A DNA stretch of 64,000 nt from DASQZK01 sp963764345 (GTDB lineage: Bacteria; Bacteroidota; Bacteroidia; Bacteroidales; GCA-2748055). The stretch spans positions 31,743 to 95,742 of the forward strand of contig CAVXSF010000012.1 of NCBI GenBank assembly GCA_963764345.1. The letters are read 5' to 3'. Positions within the stretch are counted from its first letter, which is position 1, and each line of letters opens with the position of its first letter. Of this stretch, positions 55,265-64,000 are shown piece after piece. The position numbers and the translations under genes are program-made. The notes under the pieces were generated by a model, which saw only the letters and a list, made by a program, of their open reading frames with translations, did no database searches and was not told where the DNA came from.

Positions 55265-56095
55265 ATGATCACGATAAAACCTTGTAGCGGACTGGCAAAC
55301 CGGATGAGGGCGCTGGATTCTGCAGTCGCTGTTTTTCCGCCCGGAAAGGAAAAACTGAAGCTGGTGTGGGAAAGAAATACATTGCTGAATTGCCGCTTTT
55401 CCGATCTTTTCCTCGTTCCCGGGTTTTTGGAGGTTGTGGAGAAAAGGAAACCCTTCCTCAGCAAATTTGAACGGTCCAGAAACCGCTTCTTCGCTCATCC
55501 ACTCCTGAAATTCCGCTCAAGATTATTTTCTTCCTATGATAAAATTATTTTTGAAGAAGATCTTAGCCGTTTACGGGAAGAAAATTACATTTTCACACAG
55601 CTCTGCGATTATCGGTCGGTATACATCGAAACCCGTCACCGGTTTCATTCAGCTGCAGACAGCTACTGGTACCTGAAACCGGTACAGGAGATAATGAGTA
55701 AAGTCTCGGAGATTACAAACGACCTCGGATCCGATACCATTGGTATTCACATTCGCAGAACAGATAATATAAAATCCATCCAGGCCAGTCCTCTCGATGC
55801 TTTCATAAAAATGATGACCGATTGCCTGTCTAAAAATCAGGATACGTCCTTTTTTTTAGCGACGGATAGTTTTGAGGTCGAGAAAAAACTAAGAGTCTAC
55901 TTTCCCGGCAGAATTTTTACCAATGAAAATAGATGCCTGGACAGAAATTCAACGCAAGGCATCAAAGACGCCCTGATCGATATGCTCTGTCTTTCAGGAA
56001 CAAAACGGATCATCGGCAGCTATTGGAGTTCTTTTACAGAAGTGGCGGCTGAACTGACCGGGATAGATGTACACGTGGTAAATACCATGATATGA
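55265..56095 (+). CDS. Fucosyltransferase-superfamily enzyme
   Basis: A 276-residue protein from the ATG at 55265 (MITIKPCSGLANRMRALDSA); an upstream TTG at 55238 is rejected. GLANRMRAL and IGIHIRRTDNIKSIQ are the peptide motifs of the alpha-1,2/alpha-1,6 and O-fucosyltransferase superfamily (HxRRxD GDP-fucose site). FFLATDSFEVEKKL and CLSGTKRIIGSYWSSFTEVA form the later motif. Since fcl and gmd occur in the same locus, GDP-fucose is the likely donor. Linkage and acceptor cannot be inferred. Confidence 0.72.
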   Translation: MITIKPCSGLANRMRALDSAVAVFPPGKEKLKLVWERNTLLNCRFSDLFLVPGFLEVVEKRKPFLSKFERSRNRFFAHPLLKFRSRLFSSYDKIIFEEDLSRLREENYIFTQLCDYRSVYIETRHRFHSAADSYWYLKPVQEIMSKVSEITNDLGSDTIGIHIRRTDNIKSIQASPLDAFIKMMTDCLSKNQDTSFFLATDSFEVEKKLRVYFPGRIFTNENRCLDRNSTQGIKDALIDMLCLSGTKRIIGSYWSSFTEVAAELTGIDVHVVNTMI

Positions 56096-56151
56096 TTTTC
56101 ATCCGTCCTGCACGGGTTCAATCCGAAGGCGGCTATCGAAAACCAGGGCGT

Positions 56152-57372
56152 CTAACCCGTTTCCAGGGCAACAGACGGGTCTACTTTATAATAATCAATG
56201 AGATAAAAGAATATGGCGAGCGTTACAATATTCGATCCATCCGCAAATGCGCTTCCTCCCGTGAACAAAGTAAGCAGCATGACATAAAAATTATACTTGA
56301 TAAACATGAACTTGTCCGGCAATTTTGTCCTGAAAATCCTGACAAAAATAATGATGACCCCTAAAACATACAACGCCCCAAACCTCACATAATCACCGAT
56401 CAGTCCCAGGTCCGACATAAAAAACCCGTAAACATCCATATAACTCCCCACCTGTCGGGCGTATGCCGAATTCCCCCCCGTCATGCCGTTTCCGGTAAAG
56501 TAGGCTACTGTATTGGGGAAAAATTCAAAAAGAAAAAATTTCAATGCCCTGAAACGAATATCTCCTTGCGGATCAGTACTCTGCTTACTGGTTACATCCA
56601 ACATGGAATTAAAAATATTCTGAAACATGAAATAGAAGGGAATCATTGAAAACATCAGCAAGGGAATAATCAGGGCTTTTATTTTCACCACCTTGCTCTG
56701 AAAAAGAAAAAGAATCGTAATCAGTCCGACTGAGGCAATGACCTGCCGCGTACCAAGCAGTATGTAAACGATCAGGGAAATGATCAGATAAACAAGGTAA
56801 ATGATCTTGTAATTCTTAAAAAAATAGTAAAGACATAAAAAATATCCAAAGACCAGGTAATTTGATCCCGGCATAAAGATTCTCAAAGTCCCGCGGTCAT
56901 TAAACATGCGGGCTGTCAGTATTTGTCTTGGGAATAATGCATATTGAACAATGTAAAAAAACATGTAACAAAATCCCAGGACAATCACCACCTTGATGAT
57001 GTACTCCGGTTCAATCCTGAGTTTGCTTATCAGGAAATAAAAAAGGTAAAAAAACATAAACCTTTCACCCCATAACGTCAGTCCAAAGGATTGTTCATGG
57101 AATCCCATAGCTCCGAACATACTGATGAAAACCGAAAGTAAAATGAGTAAGACCGGCCCCCTATAATTTTCGGGTATCCCGGGAGTTCTGTCGTAGAGAT
57201 AGAAAATAATTATGAAAAACAGGACCAAAGCTATACCGATAAATTCAAAACTCTTTTCAATCGAACTTGGAAAAACAGCCAGTTTGAAAAAGTCAAGAGA
57301 GGATAAAATGATGATGATAAATACAATTTTTCTGAACATTTTCGTATCAGATTTTGGAACGGCATTAATCAC
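56152..57372 (-). CDS. O-antigen/exopolysaccharide polymerase (Wzy-like)
   Basis: A 406-residue membrane protein with ten or more hydrophobic helices (IIIILSSLDFFKLAVF; FIGIALVLFFIIIFYL; VYLIISLIVYILLG; YVLGVIIIFVRIF; and others). A large soluble loop (about residues 270-330) contains the family-typical RFRALKFFLFEFFPNTVAYF and GNGMTGGNSAYARQVG. Wzy proteins have little sequence conservation; the call rests on topology, length and place beside the flippase and fucosyltransferase genes. It would join repeat units in the periplasm. It is convergent with the fucosyltransferase-like gene. Confidence 0.75.
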   Translation of the reverse strand: MINAVPKSDTKMFRKIVFIIIILSSLDFFKLAVFPSSIEKSFEFIGIALVLFFIIIFYLYDRTPGIPENYRGPVLLILLSVFISMFGAMGFHEQSFGLTLWGERFMFFYLFYFLISKLRIEPEYIIKVVIVLGFCYMFFYIVQYALFPRQILTARMFNDRGTLRIFMPGSNYLVFGYFLCLYYFFKNYKIIYLVYLIISLIVYILLGTRQVIASVGLITILFLFQSKVVKIKALIIPLLMFSMIPFYFMFQNIFNSMLDVTSKQSTDPQGDIRFRALKFFLFEFFPNTVAYFTGNGMTGGNSAYARQVGSYMDVYGFFMSDLGLIGDYVRFGALYVLGVIIIFVRIFRTKLPDKFMFIKYNFYVMLLTLFTGGSAFADGSNIVTLAIFFYLIDYYKVDPSVALETG

Positions 57373-57439
57373 ATTCCATTGCGTTTATGTAGCTTACCCG
57401 CCATGAGAAATAACAATACTCCGAGCTGCCGTCAGAATA

Positions 57440-58579
57440 TTATAGCTCACTGAGCATCGTCCGAAAGATTTTCAAACCGGCAGATAAAGAGTACTTATCC
57501 CTGAAAATTTCAAAGGCCCTGCCGGTTGTATCCAGTTTATGATCCAAAACTTCCATAATCATAATTCTGAACTTTTCCGACTTGTCAGCAATGAGGATGC
57601 TACCCTCATGCTCAATGCCTTCTGCACCCCTGGACGTGCTGACAACCTGGGTTTTGAGAGCCATCGCTTCAATACATTTTAACCGGGTGCCACTCCCATC
57701 CAGAAGAGGAACAATGGCTACCTTAGCCTTACGGATTACTTCCTTTAAATCATCCAGCTTTCCAAGAACCTCAACATTAGTCAAAGTACCGGTCCGGCTT
57801 AATTGTTCAAAGAGTTCTTTTGAACCCATCCCGGCAAGAACAAGCCGGGTTCGCCCGGAAAGCTCCTCTGTCCAGATATGCTTTAAAAACCATCGAATGC
57901 CGACTTCATTCTGATATGCAAAAAAATTGGCCGTCATTACAATATAATCCTCCTTGGGTATATCAGGATTCAGATACATGTCTTCATCAAGAAAATTCGG
58001 AAGGGTCACAATATTTGATTCCGGTATGTATTTCCGATAATGACGGGCATCATCCGATGAAACAGCAATAATCCTGTCTGCCCGGGGAAGATACCTTCTT
58101 TCATGTAAATAATACATTACATAAGCCAATTTTATACTGACAAATTCTTTGAGATTATTTGCCGGCTTTTGCTTTAATATTCTGGACTGCACATTGTGAG
58201 TGCCATAAATCACTTTAAGCCCCTTTTTTATTAAAGGACTGATGTACTGTCCGTAATATTTATAATCGATGAAGGCAAGCCGGATATCATGTGCTTCGAT
58301 AAGACGGTCTGCCAAACCTGTCAGTTTTTCATCACACGTGTTGGACGGGAATATTTTAAAGGTCGGGGACAGACTTTTAAAGTCGAAATAATGAAAGGTG
58401 ATATTCGGAAACATCTTGCGTATCTCTTCATTCTCCCCTTTCAGGCCGGTTATAGCATATACCTTCTCAAAGGATTGACTCAGAATTTTAAGGATCCCGT
58501 AAGACCGGATACGCTCTCCTCCAAAAACCGGGTAAAATGAAATCTCAGTAAGAAATAAAATGTTCTCAGGTTTTTTCAT
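57440..58579 (-). CDS. Glycosyltransferase, GT4-like
   Basis: A 379-residue GT-B enzyme. The N-terminus ILFLTEISFYPVFGGERIRS contains the acceptor-side glycine loop; KVIYGTHNVQSRILKQKPAN and ADRIIAVSSDDARHYRKYIP follow. The donor-binding half has RLVLAGMGSKELFEQL, VEVLGKLDDLKEVIRKAKVA, and IVPLLDGSGTRLKCIEAMAL followed by QVVSTSRGAEGIE. The last region is the family E-x7-E-equivalent and GAEG motif seen in Bacteroidota GTs. Donor is unknown. It is transcribed in the same direction as the polymerase gene, 67 bp upstream of it. Confidence 0.86.
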   Translation of the reverse strand: MKKPENILFLTEISFYPVFGGERIRSYGILKILSQSFEKVYAITGLKGENEEIRKMFPNITFHYFDFKSLSPTFKIFPSNTCDEKLTGLADRLIEAHDIRLAFIDYKYYGQYISPLIKKGLKVIYGTHNVQSRILKQKPANNLKEFVSIKLAYVMYYLHERRYLPRADRIIAVSSDDARHYRKYIPESNIVTLPNFLDEDMYLNPDIPKEDYIVMTANFFAYQNEVGIRWFLKHIWTEELSGRTRLVLAGMGSKELFEQLSRTGTLTNVEVLGKLDDLKEVIRKAKVAIVPLLDGSGTRLKCIEAMALKTQVVSTSRGAEGIEHEGSILIADKSEKFRIMIMEVLDHKLDTTGRAFEIFRDKYSLSAGLKIFRTMLSEL

Positions 58580-58865
58580 AAATACTTTATCAACATGACC
58601 CTTTTAAAACAAGGCAATATAATAAACTTTTTAACTTCAGGCGTCAGCCCCGATGTGTTAATTTCTGAAAACACTTACTTAAAAAGTTGGGTAATCAGGA
58701 TTTACATAATCTGTGGTATCATTAATACATGAAATCTTTTATTTCATAAAAAAAATCGCATTAATTATGGATTTAAAGGTCTTTATTTCGAATATTTACG
58801 GTATCTTGATCTTTTTATGTATCAACGTCTTAGAGATTAATTTTCCTTCATTAAATCTTTTAAAA

Positions 58866-61800
58866 ATGCGGCATGTTTACTCTCCCCAACGGTGGTTCAG
58901 TCTTGCTTTCCTGTTTCTTTTTGCAATACTGACAGATTTATCAGCCTACTCCCAGACCTTCAGCCTTACAGATACGGTCAGGATTATGCCTCTCGGTAAC
59001 TCTATCACATACGGCAGGTACAGTGTTGAACTCCGGCCTCCCGGGATGATCCCCGGATATCGCCAGCCTCTCTGGCAGAAGTTAAATGAAGCCGGATTTC
59101 ATGTCAATTTTGTCGGCACTCAATCTATCGGTTATAATGTCACCCCGGCATTTGATCCCGACAACGAAGGTCATCCCGGTTGGAGGGATGATCAGATTGC
59201 CGACAGTATTTATTACTGGTTGACCCTAAATCCCGCTGATATCATCTTGCTCCATATCGGCACAAATGGTCTCGATTCAAGCCCGGCTGATGTGGAAAAT
59301 ATTTTGAACGAGATTGACCGCTATGAACAGGATAACAACGATACAATTACCGTACTGCTTGCCCGCATAATCAACCGCTCTACCTACAGCAGCTTAACAA
59401 CATTGTTTAACGACAGTGTCCAGTACATGGCTCAGCAAAGAATCCTGACCGGTGACCATATCGTCATGGTCGATATGGAAAACGGCGCCGGAATCGACTA
59501 CCGGCTTGAGCCCGTTGGTGACATGGAGGACCTTCTCCATCCCTTTGAAACGGGATATGCAAAAATGGCCCAGCAGTGGTTTGAATTCCTGGCACCAAGA
59601 CTTCCTTTCAACGGTGTAAGCTTCCCGCCGGCTCCATCCGGACTGAACAGCCCTGCTAAAACCTATAATTCCATCTCTCTTGCCTTTACTGATAACTCTT
59701 ACAGTGAACAGGGATTTATCCTCGAGAGATCTTCCGATTCCTTATCCGGCTATGCCACGTTGGATACAATGGCGGCGAACAGCACCAATACAACCGATGA
59801 AGGTCTCTCCCCTTCCACCAAATATTTTTACCGGCTGAAAGCATATAATATCCTTGGAAATTCGCCGTACTCCAATATTATCTCCGTTACAACTGCTGCA
59901 GCACCTTCGGGCGACGGACTGATCGCATACTGGCCGGTGGATAACAGCGGTGCCGATATGAGCGGTAATGCCTACAACCTGTCTCTGGTCAACGGTACCA
60001 CCTACTCCAGCGACAGCCAGCAGGGCACACAGTCCCTGTCCCTCGACGGCGTGGATGACTATGCCGTATCCCCGGCCATCGACCTGGGAAATACCTTCAC
60101 CCTGGCCATGTGGGTCAAGATGCCTTCCCGTTCAAACATCCAGACCCTTATCGCTAACGGTAATTCCGGCGCCGCCTCCAATGGCTTCAAGCTTATGGTC
60201 AACACATATGCCTCCAGCGACCGCAGGATTAACTTCGAGTCGGGTACCGGAACCGTTGCCAGTATCTCCAGATCCGATGCCAACGTCTTCGATTTCGGCG
60301 CCTGGGAACATGTGGCCCTAACCGTGAACCGTACCACCGGAGAAGTGCATATCTTCTACAACGCAACCGATGTCACCGTCGATATGAGTAGCCATACCGG
60401 ATTCAAAAACAACGATGTGATCCGCCTCGGACGTATGACCAACAACAGCTTCGGCATGCAGGGACTGCTCGATGACGTGAGGATATATAATAAGGTACTC
60501 TCCCAGCCCGAGATCGCTGCCGTCATGTCCGGTTCCGTGCCCCCGTCCATTAACGCTCCCTCCTCACTGATTGCCTCCCTGGCCGGCAGTGATGTGCAGC
60601 TCAACTGGACCGACAATGCAGATAACGAGGACGGGTTCTATCTCGAACGAAGCCTCTCCTCCACAACAGGCTTCTCCGTGATCCAGACCCTGGCTGCAAA
60701 CCAGGTAACCTTTACCGATAACACCGTCTCCGAAGGCCTCAGGTACTACTACCGTATCAAAGCCTTTAACAGTGAGACCGAATCGTCCTACAGCAATACC
60801 GCCACCATCATCGTGGTAACAGTCCCTCCTGTAGCACCCTCCGGCCTTACTGCCGGAAGCGTTACCTGGAATACCCTGCAGCTTAACTGGACCGATAATG
60901 CCACCACCGAAGAAGGCTTTTACGTGGAACGTTCTGCCGACTCCCTCTCCGGATATACCCAGATCGGAACTACCGGGCTGAACGCAACCTCCTACAACGA
61001 TAACAGCCTTTCTGCCAGCACCAGGTACTTCTACCGCGTCAGGGCACACAATGCCATCGGTAACTCAGCGTACTCAAACATCGTCGGGGTAACCACCGCC
61101 ACGGCTCCTTCAACCGGCGACGGACTGATCGCATACTGGCCGGTGGATAACAGCGGTGCCGATATGAGCGGTAATGCCTACAACCTGTCTCTGGTCAACG
61201 GTACCACCTACTCCAGCGACAGCCAGCAGGGCACACAGTCCCTGTCCCTCGACGGCGTGGATGACTATGCCGTATCCCCGGCCATCGACCTGGGAAATAC
61301 CTTCACCCTGGCCATGTGGGTCAAGATGCCTTCCCGTTCAAACATCCAGACCCTTATCGCTAACGGTAATTCCGGCGCCGCCTCCAATGGCTTCAAGCTT
61401 ATGGTCAACACATATGCCTCCAGCGACCGCAGGATTAACTTCGAGTCGGGTACCGGAACCGTTGCCAGTATCTCCAGATCCGCTACCAACGTCTTCGATT
61501 TCGGCGCCTGGGAACATGTGGCCGTAACCGTGAACCGTACCACAGGAGAAGTGCATATCTTCTACAACGCAACCGATGTCACCGTCGATATGAGTAGCCA
61601 TACCGGATTCAAAAACAATGACGTGATCCGCCTCGGACGTATGACCAACAACAGCTTCGGCATGCAGGGACTGCTCGATGACGTGAGGATATATAATAAG
61701 GTACTCTCCCAGCCCGAGATCGCTGCCGTCATGTCCGGTTCCGTGCCCCCGTCCATTAACGCTCCCTCCTCACTGATTGCCTCCCTGGCCGGCAGTGATG

Positions 61801-64000
61801 TGCAGCTCAACTGGACCGACAATGCAGATAACGAGGACGGGTTCTATCTCGAACGAAGCCTCTCCTCCACAACAGGCTTCTCCGTGATCCAGACCCTGGC
61901 GGCAAACCAGGTAACCTTTACCGATAACACCGTCTCCGAAGGCCTCAGGTACTACTACCGTATCAAAGCCTTTAACAGTGAGACCGAATCGTCCTACAGC
62001 AATACCGCCACCATCATCGTGGTAACAGTCCCTCCTGTGGCACCCTCCGGCCTTACTGCCGGAAGCGTTACCTGGAATACCCTGCAGCTTAACTGGACCG
62101 ATAATGCCACCACCGAAGAAGGCTTTTACGTGGAACGTTCTGCCGACTCCCTCTCCGGATATACCCAGATCGGAACTACCGGGCTGAACGTGACCTCCTA
62201 CAACGATAACAGCCTGACGGCTGACACCAGGTACTTCTACCGCGTCAGGGCACACAATGCCATCGGTAACTCAGCGTACTCAAACATCGTCGGGGTAACC
62301 ACCGCCACGGCTCCTTCAACCGGCGACGGACTGATCGCATACTGGCCGGTGGATAACAGCGGTGCCGATATGAGCGGTAATGCCTACAACCTGTCTCTGG
62401 TCAACGGTACCACCTACTCCAGCGACAGCCAGCAGGGCACACAGTCCCTGTCCCTCGACGGCGTGGACGACTATGCCGTATCCCCGGCCATCGACCTGGG
62501 AAATACCTTCACCCTGGCCATGTGGGTCAAGATGCCTTCCCGTTCAAACATCCAGACCCTTATCGCTAACGGTAATTCCGGCGCCGCCTCCAATGGCTTC
62601 AAGCTTATGGTCAACACATATGCCTCCAGCGACCGCAGGATTAACTTCGAGTCGGGTACCGGAACCGTTGCCAGTATCTCCAGATCCGCTACCAACGTCT
62701 TCGATTTCGGCGCCTGGGAACATGTGGCCCTAACCGTGAACCGTACCACAGGAGAAGCACATATCTTCTACAACGCAACCGATGTCACCGTCGATATGGG
62801 CAGCCATACCGGATTCAAAAACAACGACGTGATCCGCCTCGGACGTATGACCAACAACAACTTCGGCATGCAGGGACTGCTCGATGACGTGAGGATATAT
62901 AATAAGGTACTCTCCCAGCCCGAGATCGCTGCCGTCATGTCCGGTTCCGTGCCCCCGTCCATTAACGCTCCCTCCTCACTGATTGCCTCCCTGGCCGGCA
63001 GTGATGTGCAGCTCAACTGGACCGACAATGCAGATAACGAGGACGGGTTCTATCTCGAACGAAGCCTCTCCTCCACAACAGGCTTCTCCGTGATCCAGAC
63101 CCTGGCTGCAAACCAGGTAACCTTTACCGATAACACCGTCTCCGAAGGCCTCAGGTACTACTACCGTATCAAAGCCTTTAACAGTGAGACCGAATCGTCC
63201 TACAGCAATACCGCCACCATCATCGTGGTAACAGTCCCTCCTGTAGCACCCTCCGGCCTTACTGCCGGAAGCGTTACCTGGAATACCCTGCAGCTTAACT
63301 GGACCGATAATGCCACCACCGAAGAAGGCTTTTACGTGGAACGTTCTGCCGACTCCCTCTCCGGATATACCCAGATCGGAACTACCGGGCTGAACGCGAC
63401 CTCCTACAACGATAACAGCCTTTCTGCCAGCACCAGGTACTTCTACCGCGTCAGGGCACACAATGCCATCGGTAACTCAGCGTACTCAAACATCGTCGGG
63501 GTAACCACCGCCACGGCTCCTTCAACCGGCGACGGACTGATCGCATACTGGCCGGTGGATAACAGCGGTGCCGATATGAGCGGTAATGCCTACAACCTGT
63601 CTCTGGTCAACGGTACCACCTACTCCAGCGACAGCCAGCAGGGCACACAGTCCCTGTCCCTCGACGGCGTGGATGACTATGCCGTATCTCCGGCCATCGA
63701 CCTGGGAAATACCTTCACCCTGGCCATGTGGGTCAAGATGCCTTCACGCTCAAACATCCAGACCCTTATCGCTAACGGGCCCTCGGGATCCAGCAGTAAC
63801 GGCTTCAAAGTACTCGTTAATACTTACGGTACAATGGATAGGAAAATTTCCTTCGAATCGGGTGACGGTACCGTGACGAGCATCACAAGGAGTGATGCCA
63901 ATGTATTCGGATTTGGTACCTGGGATCATGTAGCTGTCACCGTGAACCGTACCACCGGAGAAGTACATATCTTCTACAACGGATCGGACGTAAACCTCGA
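58866..64000 (+). CDS. Secreted SGNH-hydrolase protein with LamG-Fn3-Fn3 repeats (3' end outside window)
   Basis: The frame is open from the ATG at 58866 to the window end (over 1711 residues). A signal peptide (core FSLAFLFLFAILTDLSAYSQ) precedes an SGNH/GDSL esterase domain at residues about 37-250. Block I is RIMPLGNSITYG with the catalytic Ser46, block III is HIGTNGLDS, and block V is EDLLHPFETGYAKMA with Asp-x-x-His. An Fn3 domain follows, then 402-residue modules of one LamG lectin domain (GLIAYWPVDNSG; TLAMWVKMPSRSNIQ; AWEHVALTVNRTTGEVHIFY; LLDDVRIYNKVLSQPEI) and two Fn3 domains. This suggests a carbohydrate esterase held on polysaccharide by repeated lectin domains. An in-frame ATG at 58767 lacks a signal peptide context and is rejected. 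Confidence 0.87.
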   Translation, partial: MRHVYSPQRWFSLAFLFLFAILTDLSAYSQTFSLTDTVRIMPLGNSITYGRYSVELRPPGMIPGYRQPLWQKLNEAGFHVNFVGTQSIGYNVTPAFDPDNEGHPGWRDDQIADSIYYWLTLNPADIILLHIGTNGLDSSPADVENILNEIDRYEQDNNDTITVLLARIINRSTYSSLTTLFNDSVQYMAQQRILTGDHIVMVDMENGAGIDYRLEPVGDMEDLLHPFETGYAKMAQQWFEFLAPRLPFNGVSFPPAPSGLNSPAKTYNSISLAFTDNSYSEQGFILERSSDSLSGYATLDTMAANSTNTTDEGLSPSTKYFYRLKAYNILGNSPYSNIISVTTAAAPSGDGLIAYWPVDNSGADMSGNAYNLSLVNGTTYSSDSQQGTQSLSLDGVDDYAVSPAIDLGNTFTLAMWVKMPSRSNIQTLIANGNSGAASNGFKLMVNTYASSDRRINFESGTGTVASISRSDANVFDFGAWEHVALTVNRTTGEVHIFYNATDVTVDMSSHTGFKNNDVIRLGRMTNNSFGMQGLLDDVRIYNKVLSQPEIAAVMSGSVPPSINAPSSLIASLAGSDVQLNWTDNADNEDGFYLERSLSSTTGFSVIQTLAANQVTFTDNTVSEGLRYYYRIKAFNSETESSYSNTATIIVVTVPPVAPSGLTAGSVTWNTLQLNWTDNATTEEGFYVERSADSLSGYTQIGTTGLNATSYNDNSLSASTRYFYRVRAHNAIGNSAYSNIVGVTTATAPSTGDGLIAYWPVDNSGADMSGNAYNLSLVNGTTYSSDSQQGTQSLSLDGVDDYAVSPAIDLGNTFTLAMWVKMPSRSNIQTLIANGNSGAASNGFKLMVNTYASSDRRINFESGTGTVASISRSATNVFDFGAWEHVAVTVNRTTGEVHIFYNATDVTVDMSSHTGFKNNDVIRLGRMTNNSFGMQGLLDDVRIYNKVLSQPEIAAVMSGSVPPSINAPSSLIASLAGSDVQLNWTDNADNEDGFYLERSLSSTTGFSVIQTLAANQVTFTDNTVSEGLRYYYRIKAFNSETESSYSNTATIIVVTVPPVAPSGLTAGSVTWNTLQLNWTDNATTEEGFYVERSADSLSGYTQIGTTGLNVTSYNDNSLTADTRYFYRVRAHNAIGNSAYSNIVGVTTATAPSTGDGLIAYWPVDNSGADMSGNAYNLSLVNGTTYSSDSQQGTQSLSLDGVDDYAVSPAIDLGNTFTLAMWVKMPSRSNIQTLIANGNSGAASNGFKLMVNTYASSDRRINFESGTGTVASISRSATNVFDFGAWEHVALTVNRTTGEAHIFYNATDVTVDMGSHTGFKNNDVIRLGRMTNNNFGMQGLLDDVRIYNKVLSQPEIAAVMSGSVPPSINAPSSLIASLAGSDVQLNWTDNADNEDGFYLERSLSSTTGFSVIQTLAANQVTFTDNTVSEGLRYYYRIKAFNSETESSYSNTATIIVVTVPPVAPSGLTAGSVTWNTLQLNWTDNATTEEGFYVERSADSLSGYTQIGTTGLNATSYNDNSLSASTRYFYRVRAHNAIGNSAYSNIVGVTTATAPSTGDGLIAYWPVDNSGADMSGNAYNLSLVNGTTYSSDSQQGTQSLSLDGVDDYAVSPAIDLGNTFTLAMWVKMPSRSNIQTLIANGPSGSSSNGFKVLVNTYGTMDRKISFESGDGTVTSITRSDANVFGFGTWDHVAVTVNRTTGEVHIFYNGSDVNL
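59910..64000. repeat. 1206-bp near-identical tandem repeats
   Basis: Units start at 59910, 61116, 62322 and 63528, exactly 1206 bp (402 codons) apart. The first three differ only at scattered bases (for instance GATGCCAAC versus GCTACCAAC near 60277 and 61483). The fourth matches until about 63778, then changes to a diverged version of the LamG domain that keeps the frame. Confidence 0.95.

Noticed and set aside
58767..58865. Upstream in-frame ATG extending the SGNH protein by 33 residues
   Set aside because: The extension would bury the clear signal peptide starting at 58866.
59968..63968. Repeated 86-161-residue frames on both strands over the LamG-Fn3 array
   Set aside because: They repeat every 1206 bp as shadows of the SGNH/LamG gene.

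Overview
The window looks like a member of the Bacteroidota, probably an anaerobic or facultative glycan-degrading Bacteroidales/Marinilabiliales-type bacterium. The basis is: C-terminal type IX secretion (T9SS) sorting domains on several very large secreted proteins; exact matches to the Bacteroidota promoter (TTTG ... TAnnTTTG) upstream of several genes; few Shine-Dalgarno sequences; lipoprotein sulfatases; a GH127-type enzyme; and a Wzx/Wzy-type exopolysaccharide locus using GDP-fucose. No rRNA, tRNA or CRISPR array was seen.

Layout. (1) 1-3250: the 5' part of a secreted multidomain protein, a divergent AraC regulator, and a small gene graveyard (aldo/keto reductase remnant with an 81-bp tandem duplication, and a receiver-domain fragment). 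(2) 3278-7510: a nitric-oxide defence cluster (TetR regulator with palindromic operator, cupin, quinol-type NO reductase, hemerythrin), followed by a small Cys-containing protein under its own promoter. (3) 7673-17033: glycan desulfation and degradation (two S1 sulfatases, a GH127-type lipoprotein) around a minus-strand cassette of TetR, TauE/SafE exporter, porin and FmdE-domain protein, plus a T9SS protein. (4) 17084-17672: a 13-unit pyrimidine-rich minisatellite and a hairpin terminator. (5) 17723-24574: Tat-exported Gfo/Idh/MocA oxidoreductase, GDP-fucose genes fcl and gmd, the priming phosphoglycosyltransferase, and a YdcF-like membrane protein carrying an apparent carbohydrate-binding insertion. 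(6) 24829-39301: a 2.3-kaa T9SS protein built of InlB-type repeats, two paralogous PL14-like/Fn3 proteins, and an asparagine-synthase-like protein. (7) 39771-58579: the rest of the polysaccharide locus: glycosyltransferases, UDP-GlcNAc 2-epimerase, WecG/TagA transferase, two divergent ATP-grasp proteins, two PaaK/CapK-like adenylate-forming proteins, CapA, a bi-domain oxidoreductase, an (alpha/alpha)6-type protein, flippase, polymerase and a fucosyltransferase-like enzyme. (8) 58866-64000: a secreted SGNH-hydrolase protein with 1206-bp near-identical LamG-Fn3-Fn3 repeats that runs off the window.

How it fits together: fcl/gmd and wecB would supply GDP-fucose and ManNAc. The PHPT enzyme, GTs and WecG would assemble a repeat unit, and Wzx/Wzy would export and polymerise it. 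The ATP-grasp, PaaK-like, CapA and Asn-synthase-like proteins are best explained as non-sugar (possibly amide or acyl) decoration, which is an inference. The secreted enzymes would attack external sulfated or uronic-acid polysaccharides.

Quality note: at least nine single-base frameshifts interrupt otherwise well-conserved genes (qNor, second sulfatase, a T9SS protein, the InlB-repeat giant, a PaaK-like gene, probably the start of wecG). This suggests consensus errors in the sequence as much as true pseudogenes, so affected genes are annotated across the breaks.
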